Assembly: GCA_023957775.1 (NCBI GenBank)
Contig: JAMLGR010000008.1
Location: forward strand, 1-64,000
Length of the DNA: 64,000 nt
From: Fimbriimonadaceae bacterium
GTDB lineage: Bacteria; Armatimonadota; Fimbriimonadia; Fimbriimonadales; Fimbriimonadaceae
Direction: 5' to 3'
The notes under the pieces are model-generated. The model searched no databases. It saw only the letters and a list, made by a program, of their open reading frames with translations, and was not told the origin of the DNA. A program made the translations under genes and the position numbers. Below, piece after piece: positions 1 to 9,035 of this stretch; within the stretch, counting starts at the first letter, position 1, and each line of letters starts with the position of its first letter.

Positions 1-2
1 AG

Positions 3-515
3 CGTGCGCGCGACGCGGGTCGGACCCCGAAGGCCAAAGGCGCGGGACCCGCGCCGGTCGTCGCCGCCGTCTCCCCGGCGCTTGCGCTCTCCTCGGCCGA
101 GAAGGCGGTCTTGCACGCCCTACTCGACGAGAGCCTGCGCGATCGCGCCTGGGAAGTCCTCCTCGAGGCGGATCTGTTCTTCACCCAAGTGGGCGATGCC
201 ACCGCGGCGGCGGTCCGCAACTCTTTCGGGTCGGGCGCGCCCCAGGGAGAGCCGGCGCTGTGGTTGGCCCAGATCGAACCCGAGAGCGCGGCCGACGTGC
301 TGGTGGACATCGCCGAGCATGCGCTCGCACCTGCCAGCCTGGCCGTTCTGGAGGACGCCTATCAGGAGTTGCTCAAGCGTCGCCACGATCGAAGAATCCG
401 GCAGATCATCGAAGGCGGCGAGACGGAGCGCTATCTCGAGGAGATACGCGATGGGGGGCGGATTTCGATCGCAAGGCAGCCCTCCTCCGAACCCGAAGAT
501 CCGTTTGCAACCTAG
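3..515 (+). CDS. dnaG: DNA primase, C-terminal part (cut by window edge)
   Basis: The reading frame is open from the left edge, so only the last 170 codons are present; internal TTG codons near 111 are not starts. The sequence is an Ala/Pro linker followed by a helical domain (SAEKAVLHALL near the start, LEDAYQELLKRRHDRR near the end). This resembles the DnaB-helicase-binding C-terminal domain of DnaG. The family makes RNA primers at the replication fork, but the catalytic TOPRIM and zinc domains would lie outside the window. The position directly before rpoD matches the classic dnaG-rpoD arrangement and is half of the argument. The domain is weakly conserved, so another helical protein is possible. 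Confidence 0.6.
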   Translation, partial: RARDAGRTPKAKGAGPAPVVAAVSPALALSSAEKAVLHALLDESLRDRAWEVLLEADLFFTQVGDATAAAVRNSFGSGAPQGEPALWLAQIEPESAADVLVDIAEHALAPASLAVLEDAYQELLKRRHDRRIRQIIEGGETERYLEEIRDGGRISIARQPSSEPEDPFAT

Positions 516-522
516 TATTTTT

Positions 523-550
523 TTGGATTGGGCAAAACGTGTGTTAGAGT
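523..550 (+). promoter_or_regulatory. Possible promoter for rpoD
   Basis: TTGGAT (523-528) and TAGAGT (545-550) are separated by 16 bp in the short gap between dnaG and rpoD. The AT-rich stretch stands out from its surroundings. Spacing is acceptable, but both hexamers are imperfect. Confidence 0.35.
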
Positions 551-586
551 GAGAGGTGCGGCTTGGGGTAGGGCCGCGAAAACTCA

Positions 587-1636
587 ATGCATTCGAACCA
601 AACGGATTGTGTCGGTTCCTCCTTTGGCGTCGATGGGGGGCTCGGAGGGACGCTGGCCGCCCAGTTCCTCGACGCAGGGGGCCGGATCGTCGAAGACTCG
701 TCCACCGAGGGCGCTTCGTCGCGGGACTTGCCCGATGCCGAGCCGGCTCCCGAGGAGATCGAGGAGCTCGAGCAGAAGGGTGCCGCCGAACTGGAGCCCG
801 ACACGCACGGGGTCGAGGACTCGGTGCGCATGTGGCTCAAGCGCATCGGCCGCATCTCGCTGCTCACCCCCGAGCAGGAAGTCGAGTTGGCGCGGCACGC
901 CGAGGCGGGATGCCAAAAATGCAAGCGTGCGATGATCGAGGCGAACCTGCGGCTCGTCGTCAGCATCGCCAAGCGCTACCTGGGCCGCGGCCTTTCGATG
1001 CAGGATCTGATCCAAGAGGGCAACATGGGCCTGATCCGAGCGGTGGAGAAGTTCAACTACCGCAAGGGCTACCGCTTCAGCACCTACGCCACCTGGTGGA
1101 TCCGGCAGGCGATCACCCGCGCGATCAGCGATCACGGGCGAACAATCCGCGTCCCGGTCCACACCCTCGAAGCCGTGAACCGGCTCGTTCGTTGCGCCGG
1201 GCAGCTCCAGCAACAACTGGGACGCGAGGCCACCGAAAACGAGATCGCCCAGGCACTCGGCATCAGCGCGGACAAGGTGCGCGACTTCCTGAGGGCCGTC
1301 GCCGAGCCGCTCTCGCTCGAAACGCCCGTCGGCGACAATGAGGATGCTTCCCTCGGCGAGTTTCTCGAGGAGAGGGGAACCGAGACGCCCCAGGACGCCG
1401 CGGCCCGCGCCATGCTGCGCCGCCGCATCGAAGACATCCTCTGCACGCTCAGCGAGCGCGAGCGCGAGGTGATCCTGCTTCGGTTTGGCCTCAACGGCGG
1501 CCGCGCGCACACGCTCGAAGAGGTCGCCCGGTGCTTCCAAGTCACGCGCGAGAGAATCCGCCAGATCGAGCAGAAGAGCCTCAAGAAGCTCAAACACCCT
1601 TCGCGGGCGAGGCGGCTGCTCGAAGTGATCGAGTGA
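587..1636 (+). CDS. rpoD: RNA polymerase primary sigma factor (sigma-70 family)
   Basis: The 349-residue protein directs core RNA polymerase to promoters. An acidic N-terminal tail of about 75 residues replaces a full region 1.1. It is followed by region 1.2 ([18 protein letters not shown]), region 2 ([34 protein letters not shown]), region 3 and a region 4 helix-turn-helix ([20 protein letters not shown]) ending in KLKHPSR. All of these are sigma-70 hallmarks. The length is short for a primary sigma factor but typical of lineages lacking region 1.1. ATG at 587 has no strong Shine-Dalgarno. Its place after dnaG supports the primary-sigma call over an alternative group 2 sigma. Confidence 0.92.
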   Translation: MHSNQTDCVGSSFGVDGGLGGTLAAQFLDAGGRIVEDSSTEGASSRDLPDAEPAPEEIEELEQKGAAELEPDTHGVEDSVRMWLKRIGRISLLTPEQEVELARHAEAGCQKCKRAMIEANLRLVVSIAKRYLGRGLSMQDLIQEGNMGLIRAVEKFNYRKGYRFSTYATWWIRQAITRAISDHGRTIRVPVHTLEAVNRLVRCAGQLQQQLGREATENEIAQALGISADKVRDFLRAVAEPLSLETPVGDNEDASLGEFLEERGTETPQDAAARAMLRRRIEDILCTLSEREREVILLRFGLNGGRAHTLEEVARCFQVTRERIRQIEQKSLKKLKHPSRARRLLEVIE

Positions 1637-1651
1637 GCGCGGGGAACCCGG

Positions 1652-1657
1652 TATCCT
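1652..1657 (+). promoter_or_regulatory. -10-like box TATCCT before aspS
   Basis: TATCCT ends 10 bases before the aspS ATG (1668), and there is no Shine-Dalgarno between them. A transcript from here would have a leader of only a few bases. Confidence 0.3.
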
Positions 1658-1667
1658 TCGTCTCTCG

Positions 1668-3482
1668 ATGAGTTTCGTCCAAAGAACGCATTCCTGCGGC
1701 GCCCTGCGCCTGAGCGACGTCGGTTCGACGGTGGTCCTGAACGGTTGGGTGCACAAAGTGCGCGATCTGGGAGGGCTGTTCTTCGTCGACCTGCGCGACC
1801 GCTCGGGACTCGTGCAGTTGCTCCTCGATCCATCGCACTTTTCCAACCTGGGCGAGTTGAAGCCCGAGACGTGCCTCAGCGTGAGCGGGGAAGTCCGCGA
1901 GCGCTCGGCCGAAGCGAAGAACCCGCGGATGGGCACGGGCGAAATCGAGATCGTCGCCGCCGCGTACTCGATCCTCGGACCTTGCAAGACGTTGCCTTTC
2001 CCGCTGAGCGAAGAAGAGGAGATGCGGCAGGTCAACGAGGAGCTGCGCATCAAACACCGGTACCTCGACCTCCGCCGCCCGGCCATGGTGCGGCGCCTCT
2101 CGATCCGCGCCGCCGCGGTGCGCAAGATCCGCGCGTATCTCGACGAGCGGGGGTTCCTCGAAATTGAGACCCCCATCATCACGAAGAGCACCCCCGAAGG
2201 GGCGCGCGACTACCTCGTGCCCTACCGGCTCCAGCCCGGGGAGTTCTATGCGCTGCCCCAAAGCCCCCAACAGTACAAGCAGCTTCTGATGGTGGCGGGC
2301 CTCGAGCGCTATTACCAGATCGCCAAGTGCTTCCGCGACGAGAGCCAGCGGAGCGACCGGCAACCTGAATTCACCCAACTCGACCTTGAGATGTCGTTCG
2401 TGACGCAGGAGGACGTGCTGCAGCTTGCCGAGGGCCTCACCCGATCCGTCTGCAACGAGTTGATCGAAGGGTTCGCGCTCGACAAGGAGCCGGTCGCCGA
2501 GTTCGTAAGGCTCACCTACGACGAGGCGGTCCACCTGTACGGAACGGACAAACCGGACCTGCGCTTCGGATTGCCCCTCTTCGACATCACCGAAATCGCC
2601 GAGCGCTGCGGCTTCTCCGTGTTCGCGCGGACGGTGGAGGGAGGCGGGATGGTGCGCGGCATCCGCTATCCGGGCGGAGCGTCGCTCTCCCGCAAGGAGG
2701 TCGGCGTCCTGGAGGAGTTCGCCCGCGAATTCGGCGCGAAAGGCCTTGCCACCTTGGCGGTCGACGCCGAGCCTGGGGAAGATCCCGCCTATGTCGCGAA
2801 GGACGGCCGCGCGGTGCGGGGCTCGATCGCGAAGTTCTTCCAGCCCGAAGAGCTGGAGCGGATCCTGGCGGCGGCCGAAGCGGAACCGGGAGACCTGCTC
2901 TGCTTCGTGGCGGACCAGTACATGGCGGGAAACAACGTGCTCGCCAGGCTCCGCAACGAGATCGGCAAGCGCACGGGCTTGCGGGACAAGCGCAAGCTGT
3001 GCTTCGTTTGGGTGCTGGACTTCCCGCTCGTGGAGTGGAACGAGGAGGAGAAGCGCTGGGAGGCGGTGCACCACCTGTTCACCGGGCCCAAGGAGGAGGA
3101 TCTCATCTACCTTGACTCCGACCCCGGACGCATCCGCGCCGACTGCTACGACATCGTGTGTAACGGCATGGAGTGGGCCTCGGGCTCGATCCGAATCCAC
3201 CGCGCGGACATTCAGGCTCGGGTATGCACCCTGCTGGGCATCGACGAAGCCACGCAGCGGGAGCGGTTCGGGCACATGCTCGACGCGTTCGGTTACGGCG
3301 CTCCGCCGCACGGCGGCATCGCCCCGGGCATCGACCGCCTCGTGATGATCCTCACGGACGACGACAACATCCGCGAGGTCATGGCCTTCCCGAAAATCGG
3401 GAACGGCTACGACCCGATGATGGACGCCCCCAGCACGATCGACGAAGCCCAGTGGAAGGAGCTCGGCCTGAAGCTTCGGTAA
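1668..3482 (+). CDS. aspS: Aspartyl-tRNA synthetase
   Basis: The 604-residue protein charges tRNA-Asp with aspartate in the cytoplasm. It has an N-terminal OB-fold anticodon-binding domain (GWVHKVRDLGGLFFVDLRDRSG), class II motif 2 (CFRDESQRSDRQPEFTQLD), the bacterial-type GAD insertion in the middle (roughly residues 290-420), and class II motif 3 near the C-terminus (GGIAPGIDRLVMIL). The length matches bacterial AspRS, which is longer than the archaeal type. Whether it is discriminating or also charges tRNA-Asn cannot be told from this window. The gene follows rpoD by 31 bp. Confidence 0.97.
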   Translation: MSFVQRTHSCGALRLSDVGSTVVLNGWVHKVRDLGGLFFVDLRDRSGLVQLLLDPSHFSNLGELKPETCLSVSGEVRERSAEAKNPRMGTGEIEIVAAAYSILGPCKTLPFPLSEEEEMRQVNEELRIKHRYLDLRRPAMVRRLSIRAAAVRKIRAYLDERGFLEIETPIITKSTPEGARDYLVPYRLQPGEFYALPQSPQQYKQLLMVAGLERYYQIAKCFRDESQRSDRQPEFTQLDLEMSFVTQEDVLQLAEGLTRSVCNELIEGFALDKEPVAEFVRLTYDEAVHLYGTDKPDLRFGLPLFDITEIAERCGFSVFARTVEGGGMVRGIRYPGGASLSRKEVGVLEEFAREFGAKGLATLAVDAEPGEDPAYVAKDGRAVRGSIAKFFQPEELERILAAAEAEPGDLLCFVADQYMAGNNVLARLRNEIGKRTGLRDKRKLCFVWVLDFPLVEWNEEEKRWEAVHHLFTGPKEEDLIYLDSDPGRIRADCYDIVCNGMEWASGSIRIHRADIQARVCTLLGIDEATQRERFGHMLDAFGYGAPPHGGIAPGIDRLVMILTDDDNIREVMAFPKIGNGYDPMMDAPSTIDEAQWKELGLKLR

Positions 3483-3529
3483 GACCGTCGCCCAAGGGAC
3501 GTCCCCGCGGGCGTGGCAATCCAAAGGAC

Positions 3530-3550
3530 CCAAGGCCCAACCCCCAAGGC
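3530..3550. repeat. Heptamer repeat, three units (CCCAAGG type)
   Basis: Three contiguous 7-bp units: CCCAAGG, CCCAACC, CCCAAGG. The array sits between aspS and the next gene and ends one base before a TATAAT box. The same heptamer forms a longer array at 43786-43829. Confidence 0.6.
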
Positions 3551-3551
3551 C

Positions 3552-3557
3552 TATAAT
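3552..3557 (+). promoter_or_regulatory. -10 box TATAAT, near-leaderless start
   Basis: A perfect TATAAT lies 11 bases before the ATG at 3569, directly after the heptamer repeat. The expected transcript leader is about 4-5 bases, and no Shine-Dalgarno is present. Confidence 0.55.
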
Positions 3558-3568
3558 CGGAGTTACCG

Positions 3569-4057
3569 ATGGAACCCATCCGATACCGACCCGGTGAGGC
3601 GATCCGGTGGCTGGAAAGCGGTGCGAAGGACATTCGCAAAGAAGCCGCTCGAAAGGGGAAGAGCCTCGTGCGGCGCGAGGGCCAGCGCACGGTGGGCCGC
3701 GATCTGAAGGACGCGGCCGGGGCGCTGTTCGAAATGGGACGAAGCGCGCTCGCCGATCTTGCGCACCATCAGGCGCAGGCCACCGAGTACGTGCTGCACG
3801 AAAAGAAGTTCGAGGTTGTCAAACCGTCGGGATCGAAGAGCGTGGCGTACGACACGGTGAAGTCGATGAAGGTCCAGAACGACCGGGCGACGCTCGTTCT
3901 CGAGCAGGGCAGCGTGCACGTCAAGCCGCACGCCTACATCGTGGCGGGCCGCATCCGCGTCCCCGTGGGATGGACCCGCAACGGCATGGAAGTGCCCTAC
4001 GAAACGCTCCTCGAAGAACTTGCGGCTCGGTGTCGGGTAAACATCGAACACTTGTGA
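3569..4057 (+). CDS. Conserved-looking hypothetical protein, 162 residues
   Basis: I do not recognise a family. The first half is basic and helical (residues 1-75, rich in Lys/Arg/Ala). The second half looks beta-rich (FEVVKPSGSKSVAYDTV, then ATLVLEQGSVHVKPHAYIVAG), like a small barrel or PH-like fold. There is no signal peptide or membrane segment, so it is probably cytoplasmic. The gene shares a GTGA overlap with nadC and is first in a three-gene unit with nadC and birA, both enzymes of cofactor metabolism. The start is set by the TATAAT box just upstream. Function is unknown. Confidence 0.75.
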   Translation: MEPIRYRPGEAIRWLESGAKDIRKEAARKGKSLVRREGQRTVGRDLKDAAGALFEMGRSALADLAHHQAQATEYVLHEKKFEVVKPSGSKSVAYDTVKSMKVQNDRATLVLEQGSVHVKPHAYIVAGRIRVPVGWTRNGMEVPYETLLEELAARCRVNIEHL

Positions 4058-4908
4058 GACCCTGGCTTTCCCCCGAACCCTCCGGATGGTGGAACGTGGT
4101 TGACGACGCCATCCAGGAAGATGTGGGATTCGGCGACGTCACCGCTCCGTGCATCGACCCCGATCAAACCAGCGAATGGTTCATCGAAGCGCAGGCGGAT
4201 GGCGTCCTGTGCGGCATGGGCATCGTGGACCACCTTCTTGGCCCGACGGGCAACGACCCCGACGAGGCCGCAGTGACGATCTTGATGGCCGACGGCTCGG
4301 CGGTGAAGCGGGGAGACCGCGTGGCGCAGGGGCTGCAATCCACCCTGCGCGTGCTTTCGATGGAGCGAACCGCACTCAATTTCACCATGCACCTCAGCGG
4401 CGTGGCGACGCTCACGCGCGCCTTCGTGGAGCGCGTTCAGGGAACCGAGGCGCGCATTGCGGACACGCGCAAGACGCTTCCGGGGCTCCGCTCGCTGCAG
4501 AAGTACGCCGTGCGGTGCGGGGGCGGCTGCAACCACCGCATGGGCCTCTTCGACGGCGCGATGATCAAGGACAACCACATCCGCGCGTCCGGGGACATTG
4601 CCGAAGCGGTGCGCCGCGTGCGCGCCGTCGCCTCCCACATGACCAAGATCGAGGTCGAGTGCGAATCGATCGAGCAGGTGGAGGAGGCCGTGGACGCGGG
4701 TGCGGACATCGTGCTGCTCGACAACATGGATCCGTTCATGATGCGCGAGGCCGTGACGAAGTTCGCCGGGGCGTGCGTGTTCGAAGCCAGCGGCGGCATC
4801 ACGCTCGACACGGTGAAGGGCGTGGCGAAGACGGGCGTCGATTACATCTCCGTCGGTGCGCTCACCCACTCGGCGCCGGCGCTGCCCTTCCATCTGGAGT
4901 TGTCGTGA
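4054..4908 (+). CDS. nadC: Nicotinate-nucleotide pyrophosphorylase (carboxylating)
   Basis: The 284-residue enzyme converts quinolinate and PRPP to nicotinate mononucleotide in de novo NAD synthesis. Visible family motifs are VDDAIQEDVGFGDVT, ERTALNFTMHLSGVAT, ADTRKTLPGLR, KYAVRCGGGCNHRMGLFDG, KDNHI, IEVECESIEQ and VLLDNMDP. The final segment, EASGGITLDTV and VDYISVGALTHS, matches the barrel end. GTG at 4054 is chosen because it overlaps the stop of the previous gene and gives the family length; the frame is open further upstream, but that part is out of register with the family. The gene overlaps birA by four bases (GTGA). Confidence 0.96.
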   Translation: MRPWLSPEPSGWWNVVDDAIQEDVGFGDVTAPCIDPDQTSEWFIEAQADGVLCGMGIVDHLLGPTGNDPDEAAVTILMADGSAVKRGDRVAQGLQSTLRVLSMERTALNFTMHLSGVATLTRAFVERVQGTEARIADTRKTLPGLRSLQKYAVRCGGGCNHRMGLFDGAMIKDNHIRASGDIAEAVRRVRAVASHMTKIEVECESIEQVEEAVDAGADIVLLDNMDPFMMREAVTKFAGACVFEASGGITLDTVKGVAKTGVDYISVGALTHSAPALPFHLELS

Positions 4909-5609
4909 AGAACCCTCTGGACGACGGCCCGTTCCTGGTGCTGGACGAGGTGGAATCGACGCAGACCGTCGTCGCCGATGCCCTGAGGACGGGGGAACCG
5001 GTCGGCGCGGTGCTCGCGCTGCATCAAACGCGCGGCCGAGGACGGTTCGATCGGGAGTGGATCAGCGAGCCCGGGGCGTCCCTCAACCTCTCGCTGGCGA
5101 TGGCCGCGTACTCCGACCACGGCGAACCGTGGTTGGTGGGCATGGCCGTGGCGGTCGCGGTGGCGGGCGCGTTGCACTCCGAGCTCAGGTGGCCCAACGA
5201 TCTGGTGCTTCAGGGGAGCAAGCTTGGCGGCATTCTTGTCGAGATCGTCGAGGACTCCCGGGGCCGACGGGTTCCCGTCGTCGGCATCGGCGTGAACCTC
5301 AACCAGACGACGTTCCCCGAACCGCTCGCAAAGATCGCGACCAGTTTGGCTCTCCACCGCGAAGGCCCCTTCGTTCCCGAAGAGGTGGCCCGGGCGATCC
5401 TGGGTCGCTTCGCCGAGACTCCCGAGCCGGAGAGCTGGCAGTCCTTGGAGGCGATCTGGGGGCTCTTCGACGACACCCCCGGAAAGCACTACCGCCTCAC
5501 CGATGGGCGCGAAGCCGTCGCGTTGGGCATCGGGCCCCACGGGGAGCTTCTCTGTTCGGTCGCCGGCGAGTCGATGACGGTCCTCGCGGCCGACGCGATC
5601 TTCGGCTAG
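4905..5609 (+). CDS. birA: Biotin--[acetyl-CoA-carboxylase] ligase
   Basis: The 234-residue enzyme attaches biotin to the carrier domain of biotin-dependent carboxylases via biotinyl-AMP. It shows VESTQTVVADAL, the nucleotide-binding GRGRFDREW, RWPNDLVLQGSKLGGILVE with the catalytic lysine, and VVGIGVNLNQ. It is a class I ligase: there is no N-terminal DNA-binding domain, so it should not act as a repressor. A small C-terminal domain is present. The GTG at 4905 overlaps the nadC stop, indicating translational coupling. Confidence 0.93.
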   Translation: MKNPLDDGPFLVLDEVESTQTVVADALRTGEPVGAVLALHQTRGRGRFDREWISEPGASLNLSLAMAAYSDHGEPWLVGMAVAVAVAGALHSELRWPNDLVLQGSKLGGILVEIVEDSRGRRVPVVGIGVNLNQTTFPEPLAKIATSLALHREGPFVPEEVARAILGRFAETPEPESWQSLEAIWGLFDDTPGKHYRLTDGREAVALGIGPHGELLCSVAGESMTVLAADAIFG

Positions 5610-5612
5610 CCC

Positions 5613-6563
5613 TTACGGGACCGGGACCTCCTCGTTGTGCTTGGCGGCCCACTCCGCGAACGATTGCAGCTTCGGATTCAGCTCTCGCGCCCGCTCCACG
5701 CTTCGGGCTGCCCGGAAATCGTCGTTGAAGTCCCGTTTGAACTGGAACATGTTCCCCAGGTCGTCGGCACCCGGGAATCCGAGCCCTCGATAATCGGTGG
5801 CGCTGATCGCATGGAAGCCGATGTGTTCGCCCATGGCGCGGCTTAGGGACTCCGCGATCTCCGGCCCCGAGAGGTGATCTCCTGCAATGCCGATCGTTTG
5901 GCCGATGAGCTTTGGGCCCTCCTTGAACACCCCGTAGGCGCAGCGGCCGATGTCCTCCGCGGCGATGCCCGGCAGCTTCTTGTCATCCATCGGGAACGCA
6001 ATGGCGAGTTTGCCGTCGGGACCGCGCTGAGGTCCCATGCCGGAGTGGATGAAATTGTCCCAGTAGAACGAAGTGAGCAAGAACGTGGTCGGCACGCCCA
6101 GTTCCCGAAAGATCGCATCGGACTCGCCCTTCGCGTCGAAATGCGGCACCTTGTACTTGTCCATCAACGTCGGCATCTGGTCGCTGTCGAGCGGCACCCA
6201 CTTGCGGGTGTCCTCAAGCGTGGACCATACGAAGTGCTGGATGCCGGAGGCCTTGGCCGCAACGGCAAGGTTCCGTGCTTGGCTCAACTCCTTCTCCGGA
6301 GAGAAGTGCTCCCAGAAATTGGTGACTCCATAAGCGCCGTAAGCGCCCGAAAACGCCCGTTTTAGGCTCTCGACGTCGTCGAGATCGGCCGCAACGACCT
6401 CCACGCCATTCGCGGTCAGCTCCTTGGCTTTGGCGGATTCGGGATTGCGGGTGATGGCGCGCGCGACGAAGGGGCCCTCGGGGTCTTCGAGGAGTGCGGC
6501 GACGAGCCCGCCTCCCTGCGTCCCGGTGGCGCCGATCACAGCGATGACTTTCTTGTCGGACAT
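5613..6563 (-). CDS. NmrA-family NAD(P)-binding protein
   Basis: The 316-residue protein has an N-terminal Rossmann motif (VIGATGTQGGGLV) and the NmrA/HSCARG-type layout: ITRNP strand, VVAADLDD, then GAYGAYGVTNFWEH. Family members bind NADP(H) and act as redox sensors or atypical reductases; the canonical SDR Tyr-Lys pair is not obvious. ATG at 6563 is preferred because AAGGAG lies 10 bases upstream, whereas the ATG seven codons earlier would include that site. It stands alone between birA (convergent) and a membrane-protein operon. Substrate is unknown. Confidence 0.85.
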   Translation of the reverse strand: MSDKKVIAVIGATGTQGGGLVAALLEDPEGPFVARAITRNPESAKAKELTANGVEVVAADLDDVESLKRAFSGAYGAYGVTNFWEHFSPEKELSQARNLAVAAKASGIQHFVWSTLEDTRKWVPLDSDQMPTLMDKYKVPHFDAKGESDAIFRELGVPTTFLLTSFYWDNFIHSGMGPQRGPDGKLAIAFPMDDKKLPGIAAEDIGRCAYGVFKEGPKLIGQTIGIAGDHLSGPEIAESLSRAMGEHIGFHAISATDYRGLGFPGADDLGNMFQFKRDFNDDFRAARSVERARELNPKLQSFAEWAAKHNEEVPVP

Positions 6564-6636
6564 GGTTCGGTGGCTCCTTGGCACTGGTGCATGGACCAGG
6601 CCTCAATACGCTGCTACGTCCGGGCGCGCTGAGACA

Positions 6637-8232
6637 TCACTTCGGCGCCCCCTCGTCGGCGCGCGCCCTGTCCAAAGCGTCGCTGAGACGACGGATCTCC
6701 TCAAAGCACGCATTGAACTCCTTCAACGCCGCCGCGCGCTCTTCGCCCGCGGTGGACTTCACGCGCTGCTCCAACTCGTTCATGCGGCCCTTGAGCGAGG
6801 TCATTCGGGCGAGCGTCTCGCGTTCCAGGCGCATTAGCGCGGGAGAGGGCACCCAGGCCTTCTCCTTTGTGGACCGATAGGGCATGGCCGAGACTTCTCC
6901 GTCTGCAAACGTCGGAGGATCCGACGGCCTGGTAGAGAGGGCCAACGCGCCGAGGGGAACGACCGCGAGGACAAGGACGAGGGCGGCGGCGACCCCTTTG
7001 CCCGGTGGCGGAAAGGGCGCGGCCAACTCCGGCGAATCGGGTTCGATCTCGAGCTGCTCGTAGACGTCGGGGTCCACTTCGACCCCCGCGCGGCTCAAGC
7101 GCCCCACCAACTGGGGGGCGCCCAAGAGAGCGGTCAGGCCGAAGCTGAACACCCGGCCGTCTCTCAGCACGACGTGCAGCGCGGTTTCGCCCTCCGAAGC
7201 GAGGAGCGCGGGGCCCATCGCCCGCCAACTGAAGAGGGAGAGGAAGATCAGCGCTCGCTTGACTTTCGAGCGGTCGATCCAGGACGTTTGGATCCGCTCG
7301 ATCTCCCCCGGGCCGACCGTGGCGGTTCGGCCCAGATCTCTCAAGATCAGCCGGCCATCCAACCACTCCGCGGAGGTGGCGGTGTAGCGCGCGGCGAACG
7401 GCCAGATCACGGCCATGATCGCGGCCATCAACCACATCCCAAGCGTCAGGAAGACCCAGCCGGGGGAAAACAACCCCGCTCCGTAGCCGTTGGCGTCGAT
7501 GATGAAGGCCGGGAGCACGAAGAAGATTCCACCCATGAACGCGGCCATCATGTCGGGGATCACGGCCGAGCGTGCCCGCGAGTACCGCATCGACTCGCCG
7601 GCCAGCTTCGGCCAGGGCAGGAGGGCATAGACGAGCAAGGTCGCGGCGAGGAGGCCGAATCCCCAAGTTCGATTCGGATAGAGCAGGGAAAGCGGCGCCG
7701 TCCCGAGCGCGTCCCCGGTCTCGACCTTGGTGACGGCGAGGTACTGCGTTCCGTCCGCTCCCGACACTTGGACGTAGCGGAACATCGCCTCGCCTGCAAA
7801 CACCGGCGCCAACTCTGGCAGCGGGCCCTCGTCGGGACGGAAGAAGAGCTCCTCATCGGCAAAGGAGCGACCCATCCGCGCCCTCCACGCCGGGCTGGGA
7901 GGGCTCCCGGAGACCGTTTCCGCGACGGCGTCGAAGAACCCTTGCCACGCGGGCGATGTCACTCGGGTCGTGCGCCCCTCGGTTTGTTTGACGATCAGCT
8001 CTTGAAGGGAGCCCCGGGTTTCCGGGGCCAGGTCGATGCCCTGCAAGTCTTCATCGGGGACGAGGCCGGCCATCGTCTCCTTGACGCCCTCGCCCCGTCT
8101 TTGAATCCGGTCGCGCTCGGCGTTCCAATCGGTCGGGCGGACCCTGTAAAGGACGGGCGGCGTTTGGACGATCAGCCAGAGGCCGAGGAAGGTGCCGACG
8201 GCCAAGGCCAGGCGGCGTAAGATTTCAATCAT
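6637..8232 (-). CDS. Multi-spanning membrane protein of unknown function
   Basis: The 531-residue protein begins with a membrane segment (LALAVGTFLGLWLIV). A soluble region of about 150 residues follows, then three close membrane segments (LLAATLLVYALLPW; GGIFFVLPAFII; FLTLGMWLMAAIMAVIW), a cytoplasmic-looking beta-rich stretch, another hydrophobic segment (AALVLVLAVVPLGALAL) and a C-terminal coiled coil (LERETLARMTSLKGRMNE). I do not recognise a family. It is last of three overlapping minus-strand genes; its ATG shares one base with the stop of the zinc-ribbon gene before it (TGATG), so the three products probably act together at the membrane. Confidence 0.7.
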   Translation of the reverse strand: MIEILRRLALAVGTFLGLWLIVQTPPVLYRVRPTDWNAERDRIQRRGEGVKETMAGLVPDEDLQGIDLAPETRGSLQELIVKQTEGRTTRVTSPAWQGFFDAVAETVSGSPPSPAWRARMGRSFADEELFFRPDEGPLPELAPVFAGEAMFRYVQVSGADGTQYLAVTKVETGDALGTAPLSLLYPNRTWGFGLLAATLLVYALLPWPKLAGESMRYSRARSAVIPDMMAAFMGGIFFVLPAFIIDANGYGAGLFSPGWVFLTLGMWLMAAIMAVIWPFAARYTATSAEWLDGRLILRDLGRTATVGPGEIERIQTSWIDRSKVKRALIFLSLFSWRAMGPALLASEGETALHVVLRDGRVFSFGLTALLGAPQLVGRLSRAGVEVDPDVYEQLEIEPDSPELAAPFPPPGKGVAAALVLVLAVVPLGALALSTRPSDPPTFADGEVSAMPYRSTKEKAWVPSPALMRLERETLARMTSLKGRMNELEQRVKSTAGEERAAALKEFNACFEEIRRLSDALDRARADEGAPK

Positions 8233-9035
8233 CAGTTGTCCGAGCCGAGGACCCGGGTGGCTTCCGCTTCTTCGGTCGTTCCGTCCGGCATCTCGGCCTT
8301 GAGCTTCAGGGTGGTGAAGCCCTCAAGTTCCGCGGTGATGTCCACCCACTTCGATTTGTCCGCGGGGTTGGTGACCCGTGCCTTGAAAACGCGTCCCCCT
8401 TCGGGCTTCAGCACGATGTCGAAGGGGAGTTTTTCGGGGCCGTCCTGGACCAGTTTTGCACCTCCATCGGCCGCCTCGAAAGAGAACTTCTCGGTCGTGA
8501 GGTCCGATTTGCCGCCCTCGACTTTCCAGGTGCCCACCAAGGCCGCCGGATTCGAGAGCACCACGTTGTTCCACACGTAGTACGCCCCAACGGCGAGCAG
8601 CGCCAGGAGCACCACCAGCACGATGCATCCGGTCCGGCAGCCCTTGCCCTTCGGGCGGGCCGACGGCGGATGGCTCGGTCCCGCCGGGGCGGGGGGCCGG
8701 TAGGCGGACGGAGGGGGCGCTTGCGTTTGGAACGCGGGCGCGGGTCGGGGCGCCGCTGCCGCTGGCGGGGCCGGAGCGGCTTGGGGTGTGGGAGATGGCG
8801 CAGCGGCGGTTTGCCGTGCGGGCTCCTGCGGCGCGGCAGCCCCTTGTTGGGGCGCCCCGCAGGATCCGCAGAACTTGGCCGCGGGCTTCAGCGGAGTGCC
8901 ACACGCGCTGCAGAAACGCTTCGCCGGTTCCGTCGGTGCGGGCGCGGGCGGGGGTGGTGTCTCGAGCTTCGCCCCGCAACGGTCGCAGAACTTGGCGTTC
9001 TCAAGGTTCTGGGCGCCGCATTTCGCACACGTCAT
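8232..9035 (-). CDS. Zinc-ribbon protein with Pro-rich linker and membrane anchor
   Basis: The 267-residue protein starts with two double-CxxC zinc ribbons (MTCAKCGAQNLENAKFCDRC, then RFCSACGTPLKPAAKFCGSC). A long Pro/Ala linker follows, then one membrane segment (GCIVLVVLLALLAVGAYYVW) and a beta-rich C-terminal domain of about 95 residues (VGTWKVEGGKSDLTTEKFSF, KPEGGRVFKARVTNPADKSK) resembling a small lipocalin-like barrel. The ribbons should be cytoplasmic and the barrel outside. ATG at 9035 overlaps the upstream stop (ATGA); the frame is open further upstream, but the ribbon start fixes the N-terminus. The layout closely parallels the protein at 13085-13996. Partner unknown. Confidence 0.8.
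   Translation of the reverse strand: MTCAKCGAQNLENAKFCDRCGAKLETPPPPAPAPTEPAKRFCSACGTPLKPAAKFCGSCGAPQQGAAAPQEPARQTAAAPSPTPQAAPAPPAAAAPRPAPAFQTQAPPPSAYRPPAPAGPSHPPSARPKGKGCRTGCIVLVVLLALLAVGAYYVWNNVVLSNPAALVGTWKVEGGKSDLTTEKFSFEAADGGAKLVQDGPEKLPFDIVLKPEGGRVFKARVTNPADKSKWVDITAELEGFTTLKLKAEMPDGTTEEAEATRVLGSDN

Noticed and set aside
1590-3533. 647-codon minus-strand open frame opposite aspS
   Set aside because: Shadow of aspS; composition typical of antisense frames in high-GC DNA.
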